Source: Methylomonas sp. AM2-LC (GTDB lineage Bacteria; Pseudomonadota; Gammaproteobacteria; Methylococcales; Methylomonadaceae). From it: a stretch of DNA of 64,000 bases. The notes under the pieces were generated by a model. It was not told the DNA's origin and ran no database searches. It worked only from the letters and a program-made list of their open reading frames with translations. Each line of letters starts with the position of its first letter. Position 1 is the stretch's first letter. The stretch covers positions 558,001 through 622,000 of the forward strand of contig NZ_CP157005.1 in the NCBI RefSeq assembly GCF_039904985.1, written 5' to 3'. Below, in pieces: positions 17,970 to 29,460 of this stretch. A program made the position numbers and the translations under genes.

Positions 17970-19339
17970 TATTCACGTACCGCAAGTTGTATGCCTTGCC
18001 AGGCCACTTCAGCCATTAAAGCAATTTCCGATTCGTTGATGACATAAGGGGGCATAAAATAAATCACATTTCCCAAAGGGCGTAATAATACACCTTGGCT
18101 CAATGCATGTTGATAGACTTTTAAGCCACGGCGCTGCTGCCAAGGATAAGCTTCACGTTTTTGTTTGTTTTTAATAAGCTCAATGGCAACAATCATTCCG
18201 GTTTGTCTGACTTCAGCAATATTGGGATGTAATGCAAATTCGGCAGTTGCATTTGACATCAGGTTTGCCAGTTGTTGATTGTTTGTAATTACGTTTTGTT
18301 GCTGGAGTATTTCGATAGTGGTTAAGGCGGCTCGACAAGCTAGGGCGTTACCAGTGTAACTGTGAGAATGTAAAAAACCCGTTAGTTTTTGGTAATCATC
18401 GTAAAAAGCCTGATAGATTCCATCGGTGGTCATGACTGCCGATAATGGTAGATAACCCCCCGTTAAGCCTTTTGATAAACACATGAAATCGGGCGTGATG
18501 TTGCCCTGTTCGCAAGCAAATAAGGTTCCTGTGCGACCAAAGCCTACCGCAATTTCATCGGCGATCAGATGAACATTGTAGTGCAGGCAGGCTTTTTTAA
18601 GCAGCTTGAGATAAACCGGGTGATACATGCGCATATTCCCTGCGCATTGTACCAATGGTTCGATAATGACTGCGCATACGGAATCAGCGTGTTGTTCCAG
18701 AGTTTTTTCCATGACCGCGAAACGGCGTATGGAATAGTCTTCCCAGCTTTCGTTTTCTTGGCGAAAATAACAGTCTGGGCCAGGAACCGTGATGGTTTCC
18801 ATTAATAGTGGTGCATATGTATTTTTGTATAAGGCTACATCGCCAACTGCCAATGCGCCTAATGTTTCGCCGTGATAGCTGTTTTCAAGAGTAATAAATT
18901 TTGTTTTTTGTATTTGTCCTTGATTTTGCCAGTAGTGAAAGCTCATTTTTAGAGCAACTTCAATGGCGGATGAGCCGTTGTCAGCGTAAAAACATTTATC
19001 CAGGCCTGGCGGGGTAATGCTTACCAGTTTTTCAGCTAGGGAAACGGCTGTTTCATGAGTAAGACCACCCAGCATGACATGCTCCAGTGTTTCTAGTTGA
19101 TCTTTAATAGCCTGATTGATGATGGGGTTGGTATGCCCTAATAAGTTGACCCACCAGGAGCTAATTGCATCCAAATAGCGTTTTCCCTCAAAATCTTCCA
19201 ACCAGACGCCGTTAGCAGATTTTATAGGAATTAATGGTAAAGTGTCTTGCGAGTTGGAGTGTAGCGCATAGTCTTTCATTTGGCTGCATGGATGCCAAAG
19301 TACCTTAAGGTCACGCATAACAATGGATGAATTGTTCAT
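17969..19339 (-). CDS. bioA: Adenosylmethionine-8-amino-7-oxononanoate aminotransferase
   Basis: Class III PLP aminotransferase of biotin synthesis; it makes 7,8-diaminopelargonate using SAM as amino donor. 456 residues. Landmarks are WHPCSQMKDY at the N-terminus, the substrate-site ISSWWVNLLGH, DEIAVGFGRTG, and the PLP Lys (about K290) in LSKGLTGGYLPLSAV. No other bio gene is in the window. It heads the bioA-rsmE-CPBP unit. Confidence 0.96.
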   Translation of the reverse strand: MNNSSIVMRDLKVLWHPCSQMKDYALHSNSQDTLPLIPIKSANGVWLEDFEGKRYLDAISSWWVNLLGHTNPIINQAIKDQLETLEHVMLGGLTHETAVSLAEKLVSITPPGLDKCFYADNGSSAIEVALKMSFHYWQNQGQIQKTKFITLENSYHGETLGALAVGDVALYKNTYAPLLMETITVPGPDCYFRQENESWEDYSIRRFAVMEKTLEQHADSVCAVIIEPLVQCAGNMRMYHPVYLKLLKKACLHYNVHLIADEIAVGFGRTGTLFACEQGNITPDFMCLSKGLTGGYLPLSAVMTTDGIYQAFYDDYQKLTGFLHSHSYTGNALACRAALTTIEILQQQNVITNNQQLANLMSNATAEFALHPNIAEVRQTGMIVAIELIKNKQKREAYPWQQRRGLKVYQHALSQGVLLRPLGNVIYFMPPYVINESEIALMAEVAWQGIQLAVRE

Positions 19340-19396
19340 TAATTTTTACGGGTATTGAAACTGCTGCCTGATTTTTGTTTTAATGTAAGAGAGCAT

Positions 19397-19434
19397 AAAA
19401 AAAGGCTGATGTAGCTTTTACTACGTCAGCCTTT
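19397..19434 (-). terminator. Terminator after rpsT
   Basis: A 14-base stem (19401-19414 with 19421-19434, one G-U) closes a 6-base loop. On the minus strand it ends in seven T's (19397-19403), so it terminates rpsT ahead of bioA. A shorter T-run on the plus side means it could also work in the other direction. Confidence 0.92.
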
Positions 19435-19539
19435 TAAAGCATTGAGGTGATTATTTAGCTTAACTAAGCTATCAGTTTTGCAGAAGCTGCTTTATTAAAC
19501 TGAGTAAGACTAAATAATAACGCGTTCAAGCAAGAAAGA

Positions 19540-19803
19540 TTAAGCCATTGCGCGAAGTCTGGTATTTAATCTGCTTTTGCTGCGAGCTGCTTTGTTTTTG
19601 TGGATGATGCCTTTGTTTACAGCAGAGTCAATAATTGGCACAGCTGTTTTAAATGCGGCTTGAGCTTGCTCTTTGTCGCCTGCTCTTACAGCTGCAAGCA
19701 CTTTTTTAATGAAAGTGCGCAAGTTGCTACGCTGTCCGGCATTGCGAATACGGCTGTTCTCTGCCTGACGTGCTCTTTTTTTAGCTTGTGGTGAATTAGC
19801 CAT
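19540..19803 (-). CDS. rpsT: 30S ribosomal protein S20
   Basis: 87 residues, Lys/Arg/Ala-rich, binding 16S rRNA at the base of the small subunit. The MANSPQAKKRARQ start and HKNKAARSKSRLN near the end are typical of S20. It is monocistronic: its own promoter lies upstream and a strong terminator follows. It is divergent from murJ, as in many gammaproteobacteria. Confidence 0.98.
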   Translation of the reverse strand: MANSPQAKKRARQAENSRIRNAGQRSNLRTFIKKVLAAVRAGDKEQAQAAFKTAVPIIDSAVNKGIIHKNKAARSKSRLNTRLRAMA

Positions 19804-19840
19804 AGTCTATCAGTTGATTTGAGTAATTTATAAACGTCCT

Positions 19841-19869
19841 ATTATGATTTTAGATGCTATGATTGTCAA
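19841..19869 (-). promoter_or_regulatory. Sigma-70 promoter of rpsT
   Basis: On the minus strand TTGACA (19864-19869) is followed after exactly 17 bases by CATAAT (19841-19846), near consensus. Transcription would begin about 30 bases before the rpsT start codon. Confidence 0.75.
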
Positions 19870-19901
19870 CTTTTAAATCAAATCTGCACTAAAAGGTTAT
19901 C

Positions 19902-21443
19902 TTGACTAAGCAACTTTTCAAATCGTCTGCTATTGTTGGTAGTATGACTATGATTTCACGTATCATGGGTTTTGTGCGGGATATGTTGTTTGCCAATATC
20001 TTTGGAGTGAGTTCAGCAACTGATGCGTTTTTTGTCGCGTTTAAAATACCTAATTTTCTACGACGTCTGTTTGCTGAAGGGGCTTTTGCCCATGCTTTCG
20101 TTCCTTTGTTGGCTGAATATCAAGCGAAAGGAAGTCCTTCACAACTCAAACTTTTTATTTCAAAAGTTGCCGGTACGTTGTCACTGGTACAATTATTGTT
20201 AAGTATAATCGGTATTGTTGCCGCGCCAGTTTTAATTTTGCTCTTTGCACCCGGTTTTTTTTGGGAAAGTGGCCAATATGAACTGGCAGTGCAGATGCTA
20301 CAGATCACTTTTCCCTATCTACTATTTATTTCCCTGACCGCATTTGCTGGCGGTATTTTAAATGCACAAGGTAAATTTGCAGTGCCAGCGATTACCCCTG
20401 TATTTCTCAATATCAGTATGATAGTAGCCGCTGTGTGGATTTCGCCTTTAATGGCTGAACCCATTTTAGCGTTAGCCTGGGGAGTTTTTGCTGCGGGTGT
20501 AGTGCAATTGGTATTTCAGCTTCCTGCTTTGTATCAATTAGGCTTGTTGCCAAAGTTAAGTTTGGGATTTAATGATCCTGACGTTAAACGCATGATAGGT
20601 CTCATGCTGCCCGCTATTTTTGGTGTGTCAGTAGTGCAAATTAATTTATTGGTTGATACCTTATTTGCCTCTTTTCTGGTTTCTGGTAGTGTGTCTTGGC
20701 TCTATTATTCTGATCGTCTGGTCGAGTTTCCGTTAGGCATCTTCGGTGTTGCTGTTTCAACAGTTATTTTGCCTCATTTAGCGGAAAATCATGCGGCTAA
20801 TGATGTGGAGGCCTTTTCAAAATCGTTGGATTGGGGGTTGAAATTAGTATTATTGGTAGGATTACCCGCTACTTTGGGATTAACGTTTTTATCGGAACCT
20901 TTGCTTTCGACATTATTCCAATATAATGAATTCGGGGTTAATGATGTGCTAATGGCCAGTAAAAGCTTAATGGTGTTTTCTTTGGGGTTATTGGCGTTTA
21001 TTTTAATCAAAGTTTTGGTGCCGGGCTTTACTTCACGCCAAGATACGGCTACTCCGGTGCGTTTTGGAATGTATTCGATGCTGGCAAATGTGGTGTTGAA
21101 TGCGGTGTTGATATTGCCATTGGCACATGCAGGTCCCGCTTTAGCCACAACATTATCTGCTTATTTGAATGCGGCGCTATTATTGTGGGCATTGCTCAAA
21201 CATAAAGTCTATCAGCCTTGCCAGAAGTGGTGGCAGTTTATCGGGCAGGTGGGATTGGCGTCGATGCTGATGTCGGGATTTTTGTATTATTTTGTCGATT
21301 CTGATTTATGGCTATACTGGAAAGCATCTCAACGTAGTTTGGCTTTATTATTAGTCATCGGTTTAGCGCTCTTAATTTATTTATTTGCTTTATGGCTATT
21401 AGGTGTCAGACCTAAACATTTAGCAGGTAGCCAAAGTAATTAG
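19902..21443 (+). CDS. murJ: Lipid II flippase
   Basis: Flips lipid II across the inner membrane for peptidoglycan synthesis. 513 residues with about 14 membrane helices, as for the MurJ/MviN family. Conserved charged positions of the family are in SRIMGFVRDMLFA (N-terminal helix), FRRLFAEGAFAHAF-like, and PHLAENHA. The start is TTG 19902 with AAAAGG about eight bases upstream. Confidence 0.96.
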   Translation: MTKQLFKSSAIVGSMTMISRIMGFVRDMLFANIFGVSSATDAFFVAFKIPNFLRRLFAEGAFAHAFVPLLAEYQAKGSPSQLKLFISKVAGTLSLVQLLLSIIGIVAAPVLILLFAPGFFWESGQYELAVQMLQITFPYLLFISLTAFAGGILNAQGKFAVPAITPVFLNISMIVAAVWISPLMAEPILALAWGVFAAGVVQLVFQLPALYQLGLLPKLSLGFNDPDVKRMIGLMLPAIFGVSVVQINLLVDTLFASFLVSGSVSWLYYSDRLVEFPLGIFGVAVSTVILPHLAENHAANDVEAFSKSLDWGLKLVLLVGLPATLGLTFLSEPLLSTLFQYNEFGVNDVLMASKSLMVFSLGLLAFILIKVLVPGFTSRQDTATPVRFGMYSMLANVVLNAVLILPLAHAGPALATTLSAYLNAALLLWALLKHKVYQPCQKWWQFIGQVGLASMLMSGFLYYFVDSDLWLYWKASQRSLALLLVIGLALLIYLFALWLLGVRPKHLAGSQSN

Positions 21444-21527
21444 CGAGATGCTTAACTAGTTGAAGAGTAATGAAGATATGAAAAAAATGTTAGTTAAATT
21501 AATGATACAACTAAAATTCAGTCAGAT

Positions 21528-22355
21528 ATGAAAACAAGATCTATAGGATTTATTGGAGGTGGCAATATGGCCACCAGTCTCATCAGTGGCTTGATCGCCA
21601 GTGGTTATTCGCCACAGAAAATTTGGGTTTCAGATACTAATGAAGCAACCTTAAAATCTCATGCTGAGCATTTACAAGTTAATACGACTGTTAGCAACGA
21701 AGTGGTCATCGCTTCTGTAGAGGTGGTTGTACTGGCGGTTAAACCGCAAGTTCTTCATGAAGTTGCAAGGCAAATTGCACAGTTAACTCAGCAGAAAAAA
21801 GTATTGATTGTCTCAATTGCCGCGGGTATTTCTCAGTATAGTTTAGCGCAATGGCTAGGTGATGATGTAGCCATCGTGCGTTGTATGCCCAATACTCCCG
21901 CATTGGTGCTGACCGGTGCCACAGTTCTACATGCTAACCAAAATGTAAATAACGAACAAAAAGATCTGGCGGAAAATATTTTGCGCTCAGTAGGTTTGGC
22001 ATTGTGGGTTGAAGATGAAACACAGTTAGATGCGGTTACCGCTGTTTCAGGTAGTGGACCTGCGTATTTTTTTCTATTGATGGAAGCCATGGAAAAAGCT
22101 GCGCTGGATATGGGTTTGGATGAACGTACCGCTCGTCTTTTGATTCAGCAAACAGCTTTAGGGGCTGCTAAAATTGCCTTGGAATCTACAGAATCACCTA
22201 CACTTTTACGTGAACGTGTTACTTCACCGGGTGGGACTACGCAAAAAGCCATAGAAACGTTTCAACAAAATGATTTCACGGGGATAGTCAGCAAAGCCTT
22301 ACATGCTGCCAGAATACGTTCGATTGAAATGTCAAAACAACTTGGAGACAATTAA
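21528..22355 (+). CDS. proC: Pyrroline-5-carboxylate reductase
   Basis: Last step of proline synthesis, NAD(P)H-dependent. 275 residues. The Rossmann motif GFIGGGNMATSLISG is at residues 7-21, the substrate-binding VSGSGPAYFF is mid-protein, and the signature LRERVTSPGGTTQKAI is near the end. yggT begins at the next base after its stop. The other proline gene, proB, is at 35.5 kb on the opposite strand. Confidence 0.97.
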   Translation: MKTRSIGFIGGGNMATSLISGLIASGYSPQKIWVSDTNEATLKSHAEHLQVNTTVSNEVVIASVEVVVLAVKPQVLHEVARQIAQLTQQKKVLIVSIAAGISQYSLAQWLGDDVAIVRCMPNTPALVLTGATVLHANQNVNNEQKDLAENILRSVGLALWVEDETQLDAVTAVSGSGPAYFFLLMEAMEKAALDMGLDERTARLLIQQTALGAAKIALESTESPTLLRERVTSPGGTTQKAIETFQQNDFTGIVSKALHAARIRSIEMSKQLGDN

Positions 22356-22931
22356 ATGGGCAGTAATTATATGACCGATCCGGTAGTATTTCTAATCGAT
22401 ACCCTGTTTTCATTGTATATTTTGGCGGTGTTATTACGCTTTTTGTTGCAAACCATACGCGCTGATTTTTATAATCCTGTCTCCCAGTTTTTAGTTAAGA
22501 TAACTCATCCGCCGCTACGCATATTACGTCGTTTTGTACCGGCAATAGGTAGAGTGGATAGCTCTTCATTATTGTTGGCCTTATTGCTACAGATGTTGGC
22601 GAATTTTTCAATACTTGCTCTTAAAGGAGTCGGTATCAGTTTTGTGGCGTTGACTTTATTATCGTTTACCGATCTGCTGAAAATTTTGTTGGATATCTAT
22701 GTTTATGCCATTTTCGCGGGTGCTCTGTTGAGTTGGTTTGCGCCCGGAAATTACAATTCAGTTGCGTCAATTTTGTATAGTCTGACTGATCCGTTATTAA
22801 ACATTTGTCGAAAGGTATTGCCTGATTTAGGGGGTATAGATTTATCACCACTGGTGGCTTTGGTTGTTTTACATTTGGCTAAAATGATGATTTTGCCACC
22901 ATTACAGCAACTCGCTAGCTTGTTGAGCTAG
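22356..22931 (+). CDS. yggT: YggT-family membrane protein
   Basis: 191 residues made of two YGGT repeats, each with paired membrane helices (about 8-30, 60-95, 105-125, 155-185). The repeats carry the typical N-P-x-(S/T)-x-(F/L) segments (DFYNPVSQFLVKITHPPLRILRR and a second LTDPLLNICRKVLP). The start abuts the proC stop; ATG 22371 would also fit. The proC-yggT pair is widely conserved; a role in osmotic response or membrane organisation has been suggested for the family. Confidence 0.92.
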   Translation: MGSNYMTDPVVFLIDTLFSLYILAVLLRFLLQTIRADFYNPVSQFLVKITHPPLRILRRFVPAIGRVDSSSLLLALLLQMLANFSILALKGVGISFVALTLLSFTDLLKILLDIYVYAIFAGALLSWFAPGNYNSVASILYSLTDPLLNICRKVLPDLGGIDLSPLVALVVLHLAKMMILPPLQQLASLLS

Positions 22932-22954
22932 TTTACTGGTTTTAGTAAGACACA

Positions 22955-24829
<1,875 letters not shown>

Positions 24830-24834
24830 CTACT

Positions 24835-27288
24835 TTAAAAGGGCAAAGAAAGGTCGGGTTTAATTTGTAACATTAGGAATTTAAATTTTCTTTGAATACG
24901 ATTCATGGCTATTTTACTGTCTGCTTCGAAGCGCACAACAATAGAAGGCGTGGTATTTGACGAACGTACCAATCCCCAGCCATCAGAAAATTCCACCCTT
25001 AGGCCGTCTATTGTAATAATTTTGCCATCTTTAAAGTTAATGCGTTTACACATCTGTTCAATAAAGCCAACGTTTTCACCTTCTTCCATGGGTATATTCA
25101 ATTCGGGGGTATTTATACTATCTGGATATTCGGCAAATAGTTCGGCGCTCGAGCGGGAGTCTTCAGCAACAATTTCTATCATTCGCGCAGCAGCATACAA
25201 AGCATCATCAAAGCCAAGCCAGCGATCATTAAAGAAAATATGCCCACTCATTTCCCCAGCTAATGCAGCCCCGGTTTCTTTTAGTTTGGCCTTTAATAAG
25301 GAATGGCCTGTTTTCCACATAATAGGCTGACCACCAAATTTACGAATTTGATCATCTAAATGTTTAGAGCATTTAACATCGTAAAGAATTTTTGCGCTTG
25401 GTTTTCTGCTCAAAACATTGCGGGCAAACACCATCATTTGTCTATCCGGCCAGATTATTTTTCCTTCTGAATCAACTATTCCCAGTCGATCACCATCGCC
25501 ATCGAAAGCAATGCCAATATCAGCTGCTTCTTGTTTGACGGTTGTGATCAAATCCGCCATATTTTCAGCTTTACTAGGATCTGGATGATGATTAGGAAAT
25601 TCGCCATCAATCGTGCAAAACAGCTCTATCACTTCGCAACCTAATGCTTTGAGTAGTTTGGGTGCTAATTCGCTGGCAGCGCCATTGCCACAGTCTACTA
25701 CCACTTTTATGGGTTTGGAAATTCGAATGTCTTCGCAGATGGTGCCAATGTATTCGTCAACAAATGAGTTGCTCAGCATACTGGAACCCGGTTCGTCATG
25801 ATTGAAATTTCGAGATTCGATACGTTGTTTAATGGCTTGTATACGGCCTTCAGCTAATGTTTCATTGTTTAAAACAATTTTTAAGCCATTGTATTCAGAT
25901 GGATTATGGCTACCGGTAATCATAATGCCGCTACGTCCGTCTTTATGATGAGCGACAAAATATAATAACGGCGTAGGCACTAATCCTATGTCTTCAACAT
26001 TACAACCAGATGCGCAAATGCCCGAGATTAAAGCGGCTGCTAAATCAGGGCTGGATAGCCTGCCATCACGACCAATGACAATAGAATTAATACCCTGCTC
26101 TTTTGCTTCACTGGCTACTGCTCTGCCAATATTCGTGACTACTTCTTCAGTTAACTCTTTTCCGACGATGCCGCGTATATCGTAACAGCGAAAGATATTC
26201 GCAAACTGAGAGGTTTCTGGTTTTTCAGTTTTAACATGCGGTGAAATTGACTTGTTCTTTTTGCTGGGTGATATCATTCTATTGGTTTTGAGTGGTTTTC
26301 CTTCAAGAAAACGCACATCATAGCCATCATCTAATATGTCCTGATTTTGATTTATAATTGGATTTTTATCTTGCAGTGCACGTTTGAATTGCAAAATATT
26401 TACAATAATCGGCTTCATTTCAGCTAACTGGATTGGATAGTTACCCAGGTTTTTGTCAGTTAGAATATCTTTAATTGCTTTTACTATGAATTGTTGGTCT
26501 TGCAGCATTAACTCAGCTAATTTTCTATAACCGATAAAAAATATCAGGCATGTCAGCAATATTGGAATTATTGTAATACTGGTTATTAAAATAAGCTCAT
26601 TGAAATCAGGTTTGGTTTTTGCCCAGAAGTTGATAATCCAGCGACCATTTTCAAACGACAATGAACCGGGAGCACTCTGTTTGGCCGCTGCATCGCCATT
26701 GGTTGCCAAAATGATTTGATCTTGCATAATTTCAGCATAACTTTCACCAAAATTGCTACTTTGTACGGCCTGATTGAGAATATCTGTTTTAAAACTGACT
26801 AAAACGACACCAATAATGTGGTCATTCATGTTAACAAGGCTAGTCAGTGCCAAATGTCGATGTTCACCTTCACCTTGAATGACGGGTTTTTGTTTGCTTT
26901 TCAGTGTGGCCTGTACCATTTCCAAATCACCAAAACCCATATGAGGAGTTTGGGTAGTATCGATTTCGTTTGTAGATGGCAATAGTAATCTAACTTTTAA
27001 GGCACCAGGTATTAAAACTTGTAATTTTTTTGCTACATTATTAAGCGTGACGGGGTCGGCAGTATTTAAAGCAGCAATAACCTCCGGTATATGCGCTATA
27101 CCATTAACACTTTGCTGGAGCGTATCCAACTGTAATCCCAAGTTGTTTGCCAGTCCTTGGGCTTTTACCGTGGTTAGTGCTATTTCACTATTCCTGACTT
27201 TTATTTCTGAAAGCCAATAACTACCTGCACCTGCCAGCAAAACCATGAATGCAGACAATATGGCTATAACGCTGAAAAAACGACTCAT
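24835..27288 (-). CDS. algC: Phosphomannomutase/phosphoglucomutase with N-terminal membrane sensor-like domain
   Basis: 817 residues. The C-terminal half (from about 365, FRCYDIRGIVGKEL) is a full alpha-phosphohexomutase: catalytic Ser460 in TGSHNPSEYNG, metal loop DGDGDRLG, sugar loop GEMSGH and phosphate loop RSSNTTPS. It interconverts mannose or glucose 1- and 6-phosphates for exopolysaccharide and LPS. The N-terminal third is different: a membrane helix at 6-27, a periplasmic region of about 200 residues, and a second helix near 237-258, like a sensor input domain. The same long form is known in some pseudomonads. It lies in dut-algC-argB. Confidence 0.94.
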   Translation of the reverse strand: MSRFFSVIAILSAFMVLLAGAGSYWLSEIKVRNSEIALTTVKAQGLANNLGLQLDTLQQSVNGIAHIPEVIAALNTADPVTLNNVAKKLQVLIPGALKVRLLLPSTNEIDTTQTPHMGFGDLEMVQATLKSKQKPVIQGEGEHRHLALTSLVNMNDHIIGVVLVSFKTDILNQAVQSSNFGESYAEIMQDQIILATNGDAAAKQSAPGSLSFENGRWIINFWAKTKPDFNELILITSITIIPILLTCLIFFIGYRKLAELMLQDQQFIVKAIKDILTDKNLGNYPIQLAEMKPIIVNILQFKRALQDKNPIINQNQDILDDGYDVRFLEGKPLKTNRMISPSKKNKSISPHVKTEKPETSQFANIFRCYDIRGIVGKELTEEVVTNIGRAVASEAKEQGINSIVIGRDGRLSSPDLAAALISGICASGCNVEDIGLVPTPLLYFVAHHKDGRSGIMITGSHNPSEYNGLKIVLNNETLAEGRIQAIKQRIESRNFNHDEPGSSMLSNSFVDEYIGTICEDIRISKPIKVVVDCGNGAASELAPKLLKALGCEVIELFCTIDGEFPNHHPDPSKAENMADLITTVKQEAADIGIAFDGDGDRLGIVDSEGKIIWPDRQMMVFARNVLSRKPSAKILYDVKCSKHLDDQIRKFGGQPIMWKTGHSLLKAKLKETGAALAGEMSGHIFFNDRWLGFDDALYAAARMIEIVAEDSRSSAELFAEYPDSINTPELNIPMEEGENVGFIEQMCKRINFKDGKIITIDGLRVEFSDGWGLVRSSNTTPSIVVRFEADSKIAMNRIQRKFKFLMLQIKPDLSLPF

Positions 27289-27324
27289 GAGTTAAGCCTG
27301 TGTGTTATGGGTGGACGTTTAATT

Positions 27325-27786
27325 TTATTGGATTCCAGAATGCCCCCATCCCCCAAGTCCTCGTTGCGATTCATCGCTGAATTCAGTAACGATTTCTAGG
27401 CTGGGTTGTATGACAGGCACAAACATCATCTGACAAATACGATCTCCAGGTTGAATGGTGTAAGCCTGTGTTCCATGATTCCAAACGGCAATACAAATTT
27501 CATTTTGATAATCAGAGTCTACGATGCCAATAAAATTTTTTAAACCTATGGCGTGTTTAAATGACAAGCCGCTTCTAGGTGCCAGAACGGCCATTATGCC
27601 TGGGTCGGCAATATAAATTGCAATTCCAGTTGCTATCATTACGGTTTCACCCGCTGGAATGGTGATAGCACTATCAATGCACGCTCTGAGGTCCATTCCG
27701 GCAGAGCCATCAGTTGCAAAAACAGGTAATGGAAAATCGGTACCGATTTTAGAATTAAGTATTTTAGTTTGAATTTTTAATTTCAT
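27325..27786 (-). CDS. dut: dUTP diphosphatase
   Basis: Hydrolyses dUTP to dUMP and pyrophosphate. 153 residues, a trimeric all-beta dUTPase. Motifs seen: GSAGMDLRA (1), APRSGLSFKH (2), GIVDSDYQNEI (3), QPGDRICQM (4) and the C-terminal RGLGGWGHSG (5, Trp instead of the usual Phe). It is first in the dut-algC-argB unit, 36 bases before algC. Confidence 0.97.
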   Translation of the reverse strand: MKLKIQTKILNSKIGTDFPLPVFATDGSAGMDLRACIDSAITIPAGETVMIATGIAIYIADPGIMAVLAPRSGLSFKHAIGLKNFIGIVDSDYQNEICIAVWNHGTQAYTIQPGDRICQMMFVPVIQPSLEIVTEFSDESQRGLGGWGHSGIQ

Positions 27787-27904
27787 ATTGACCTCTGTGT
27801 CTATTTTAAAGCATCCAAGGCATATAAGTTAAGTTAGTGTTAGGAATTAACTTGAACTAGTGCAGAATAAAACATATTATTTGTTTTATATAGAGGATGG
27901 CTAA

Positions 27905-28363
27905 ATGAAAAAATTAATTAAAATTTGCTTGTTGTTTCTAGTTTCAGCCAATGTAAGTGCTGAAACGGTTGGTTGTATTACCACCGCGTGGAAATTAATA
28001 GGAGCCAATCATCAGGTTTGTGTAGAAGCCTTTTCTGATCCTAAAATTGCTGGCGTCACTTGTCATGTTAGTCAGGCTAAAACCGGAGGTATTTCGGGTT
28101 CATTAGGTTTGGCGCAAGATCCTTCTCAGTTTTCTTTGGCATGTCGGCAAACCGGTCCTATTACAGTGCCTGCTAATTTGCCAAAAGATGAAGCAGTGTT
28201 TTCCGAGAGTACCTCTTTACTTTTTAAAGAAACCAATGTCATGCGTCTTTGGGATGAAAAGCATAAAACCTTAGTGTATGTGGCCGTTAGTCGTAAATTG
28301 ATAGATGGGGCTCCCGCAAACAGTATTTCCACTGTACCTGTTATGACTTGGAGTGGCCAATAA
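27905..28363 (+). CDS. creA: CreA family protein
   Basis: 152 residues. A signal peptide ends VSA at about residue 19. The CreA hallmarks are present: a Cys-Trp-Lys start (GCITTAWKLIG), VEAFSDPKIAGVTCHVSQAKTGG broken only slightly from consensus, and SLACRQTGPI. It is exported; its biochemical role is not established. The region just upstream is shared with divergent dut. Confidence 0.9.
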   Translation: MKKLIKICLLFLVSANVSAETVGCITTAWKLIGANHQVCVEAFSDPKIAGVTCHVSQAKTGGISGSLGLAQDPSQFSLACRQTGPITVPANLPKDEAVFSESTSLLFKETNVMRLWDEKHKTLVYVAVSRKLIDGAPANSISTVPVMTWSGQ

Positions 28364-28414
28364 AAGTGGGGAAGTCAACCATCAAACATAACCAAAACAT
28401 GAGTAGTTAGCAGC

Positions 28415-29233
28415 TTATAGATACTGTTCTACACCTAATTGAGCATAAATTACTGTCGCATCTGCAAGTCTCTCCATGAGTCTATTATAATTTGCATCGT
28501 GTTGACTTCTATCATTTTGTGTATGCCACAGATGTAAAACCGGTAGCGCAAATCGACCGTCTTTACGTTTTATACCTAAATGAATCAGACGAATAACCAG
28601 ATCAGAGTCTTCATAACCCCAACCTTGAAATAACTCGTCAAAACCGTTTATAGATAGGAAATCCTGTTTCCAGATGCCCAAGTTGCAAGTCATGGCTTTT
28701 TGCCAATTTTGAGGGCGTTGATAACGAAGATTATTAAATGGTAGGTATACCAACGGTAATATTCGATTAAGATGGCCTTTCAATCGTTGTTGAATGAAAA
28801 AACTGATAGATTTTTGATACAAAGGAATTTGATGCTTTAATGCCAGTGAAGTATAGGATTCACTTAATAAAATACGGTTACCTGGTACGAAATGTCCCTG
28901 TTCAGATATTCTACGATGCCGAGAGATGAAGTGGGGGAAAACCACGCAATCACCATCTAAAAACACTATGTAGCTACCATTACTCATAGCTACCGCTTTA
29001 TTACGAATAGTCCCTGCTCGGAAGCCTATGTCAGCATGAAAGGCATGCAGAATAGGAATGGGACTGGTTTTGATAAAGTCCGCAATTAAGTGCTGCGTGC
29101 TAGTATTGGAGCCATCATCTGCAATTATAATTTCAAATTGTTGATCCTTTTGAGCTAGCAGGCTATTAAGGCAGGCGGTCAGTGCCAGTGGCCAATTATA
29201 GGTGGTGACGACTACCGAAATTAACGCGTTCAT
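28415..29233 (-). CDS. Glycosyltransferase family 2
   Basis: 272 residues, GT-A fold. The N-terminus is the nucleotide-sugar-binding strand (ISVVVTTYNWP), the metal-binding DxD is in FLDGDCVVF at about residue 93, and a C-terminal GFDELFQGWGYEDSDLVIRL segment is the galactosyltransferase-like acceptor region. The sugar is unknown. With the next two genes it forms a cell-surface glycan cluster, probably LPS core or O-chain. Confidence 0.9.
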   Translation of the reverse strand: MNALISVVVTTYNWPLALTACLNSLLAQKDQQFEIIIADDGSNTSTQHLIADFIKTSPIPILHAFHADIGFRAGTIRNKAVAMSNGSYIVFLDGDCVVFPHFISRHRRISEQGHFVPGNRILLSESYTSLALKHQIPLYQKSISFFIQQRLKGHLNRILPLVYLPFNNLRYQRPQNWQKAMTCNLGIWKQDFLSINGFDELFQGWGYEDSDLVIRLIHLGIKRKDGRFALPVLHLWHTQNDRSQHDANYNRLMERLADATVIYAQLGVEQYL

Positions 29234-29460
29234 TTAAAATTAATTTGTTTACTAAAGACTGAATGTGTTTTATATGCGCTGAGTCAAATTTTAGCAAGTC
29301 TGAATTCTGGCTTATACGTTTTAGACTAACAGCAAACATAGGATTGAATTCAATACAAAAAATCTATGACAACCGCACTTAAAACCGCTATGCCGATATT
29401 CTGGTCACTAATAATGGTTTATGTGTAAAACTTAGACAGGATAAAACGGCAGCATTAAGT

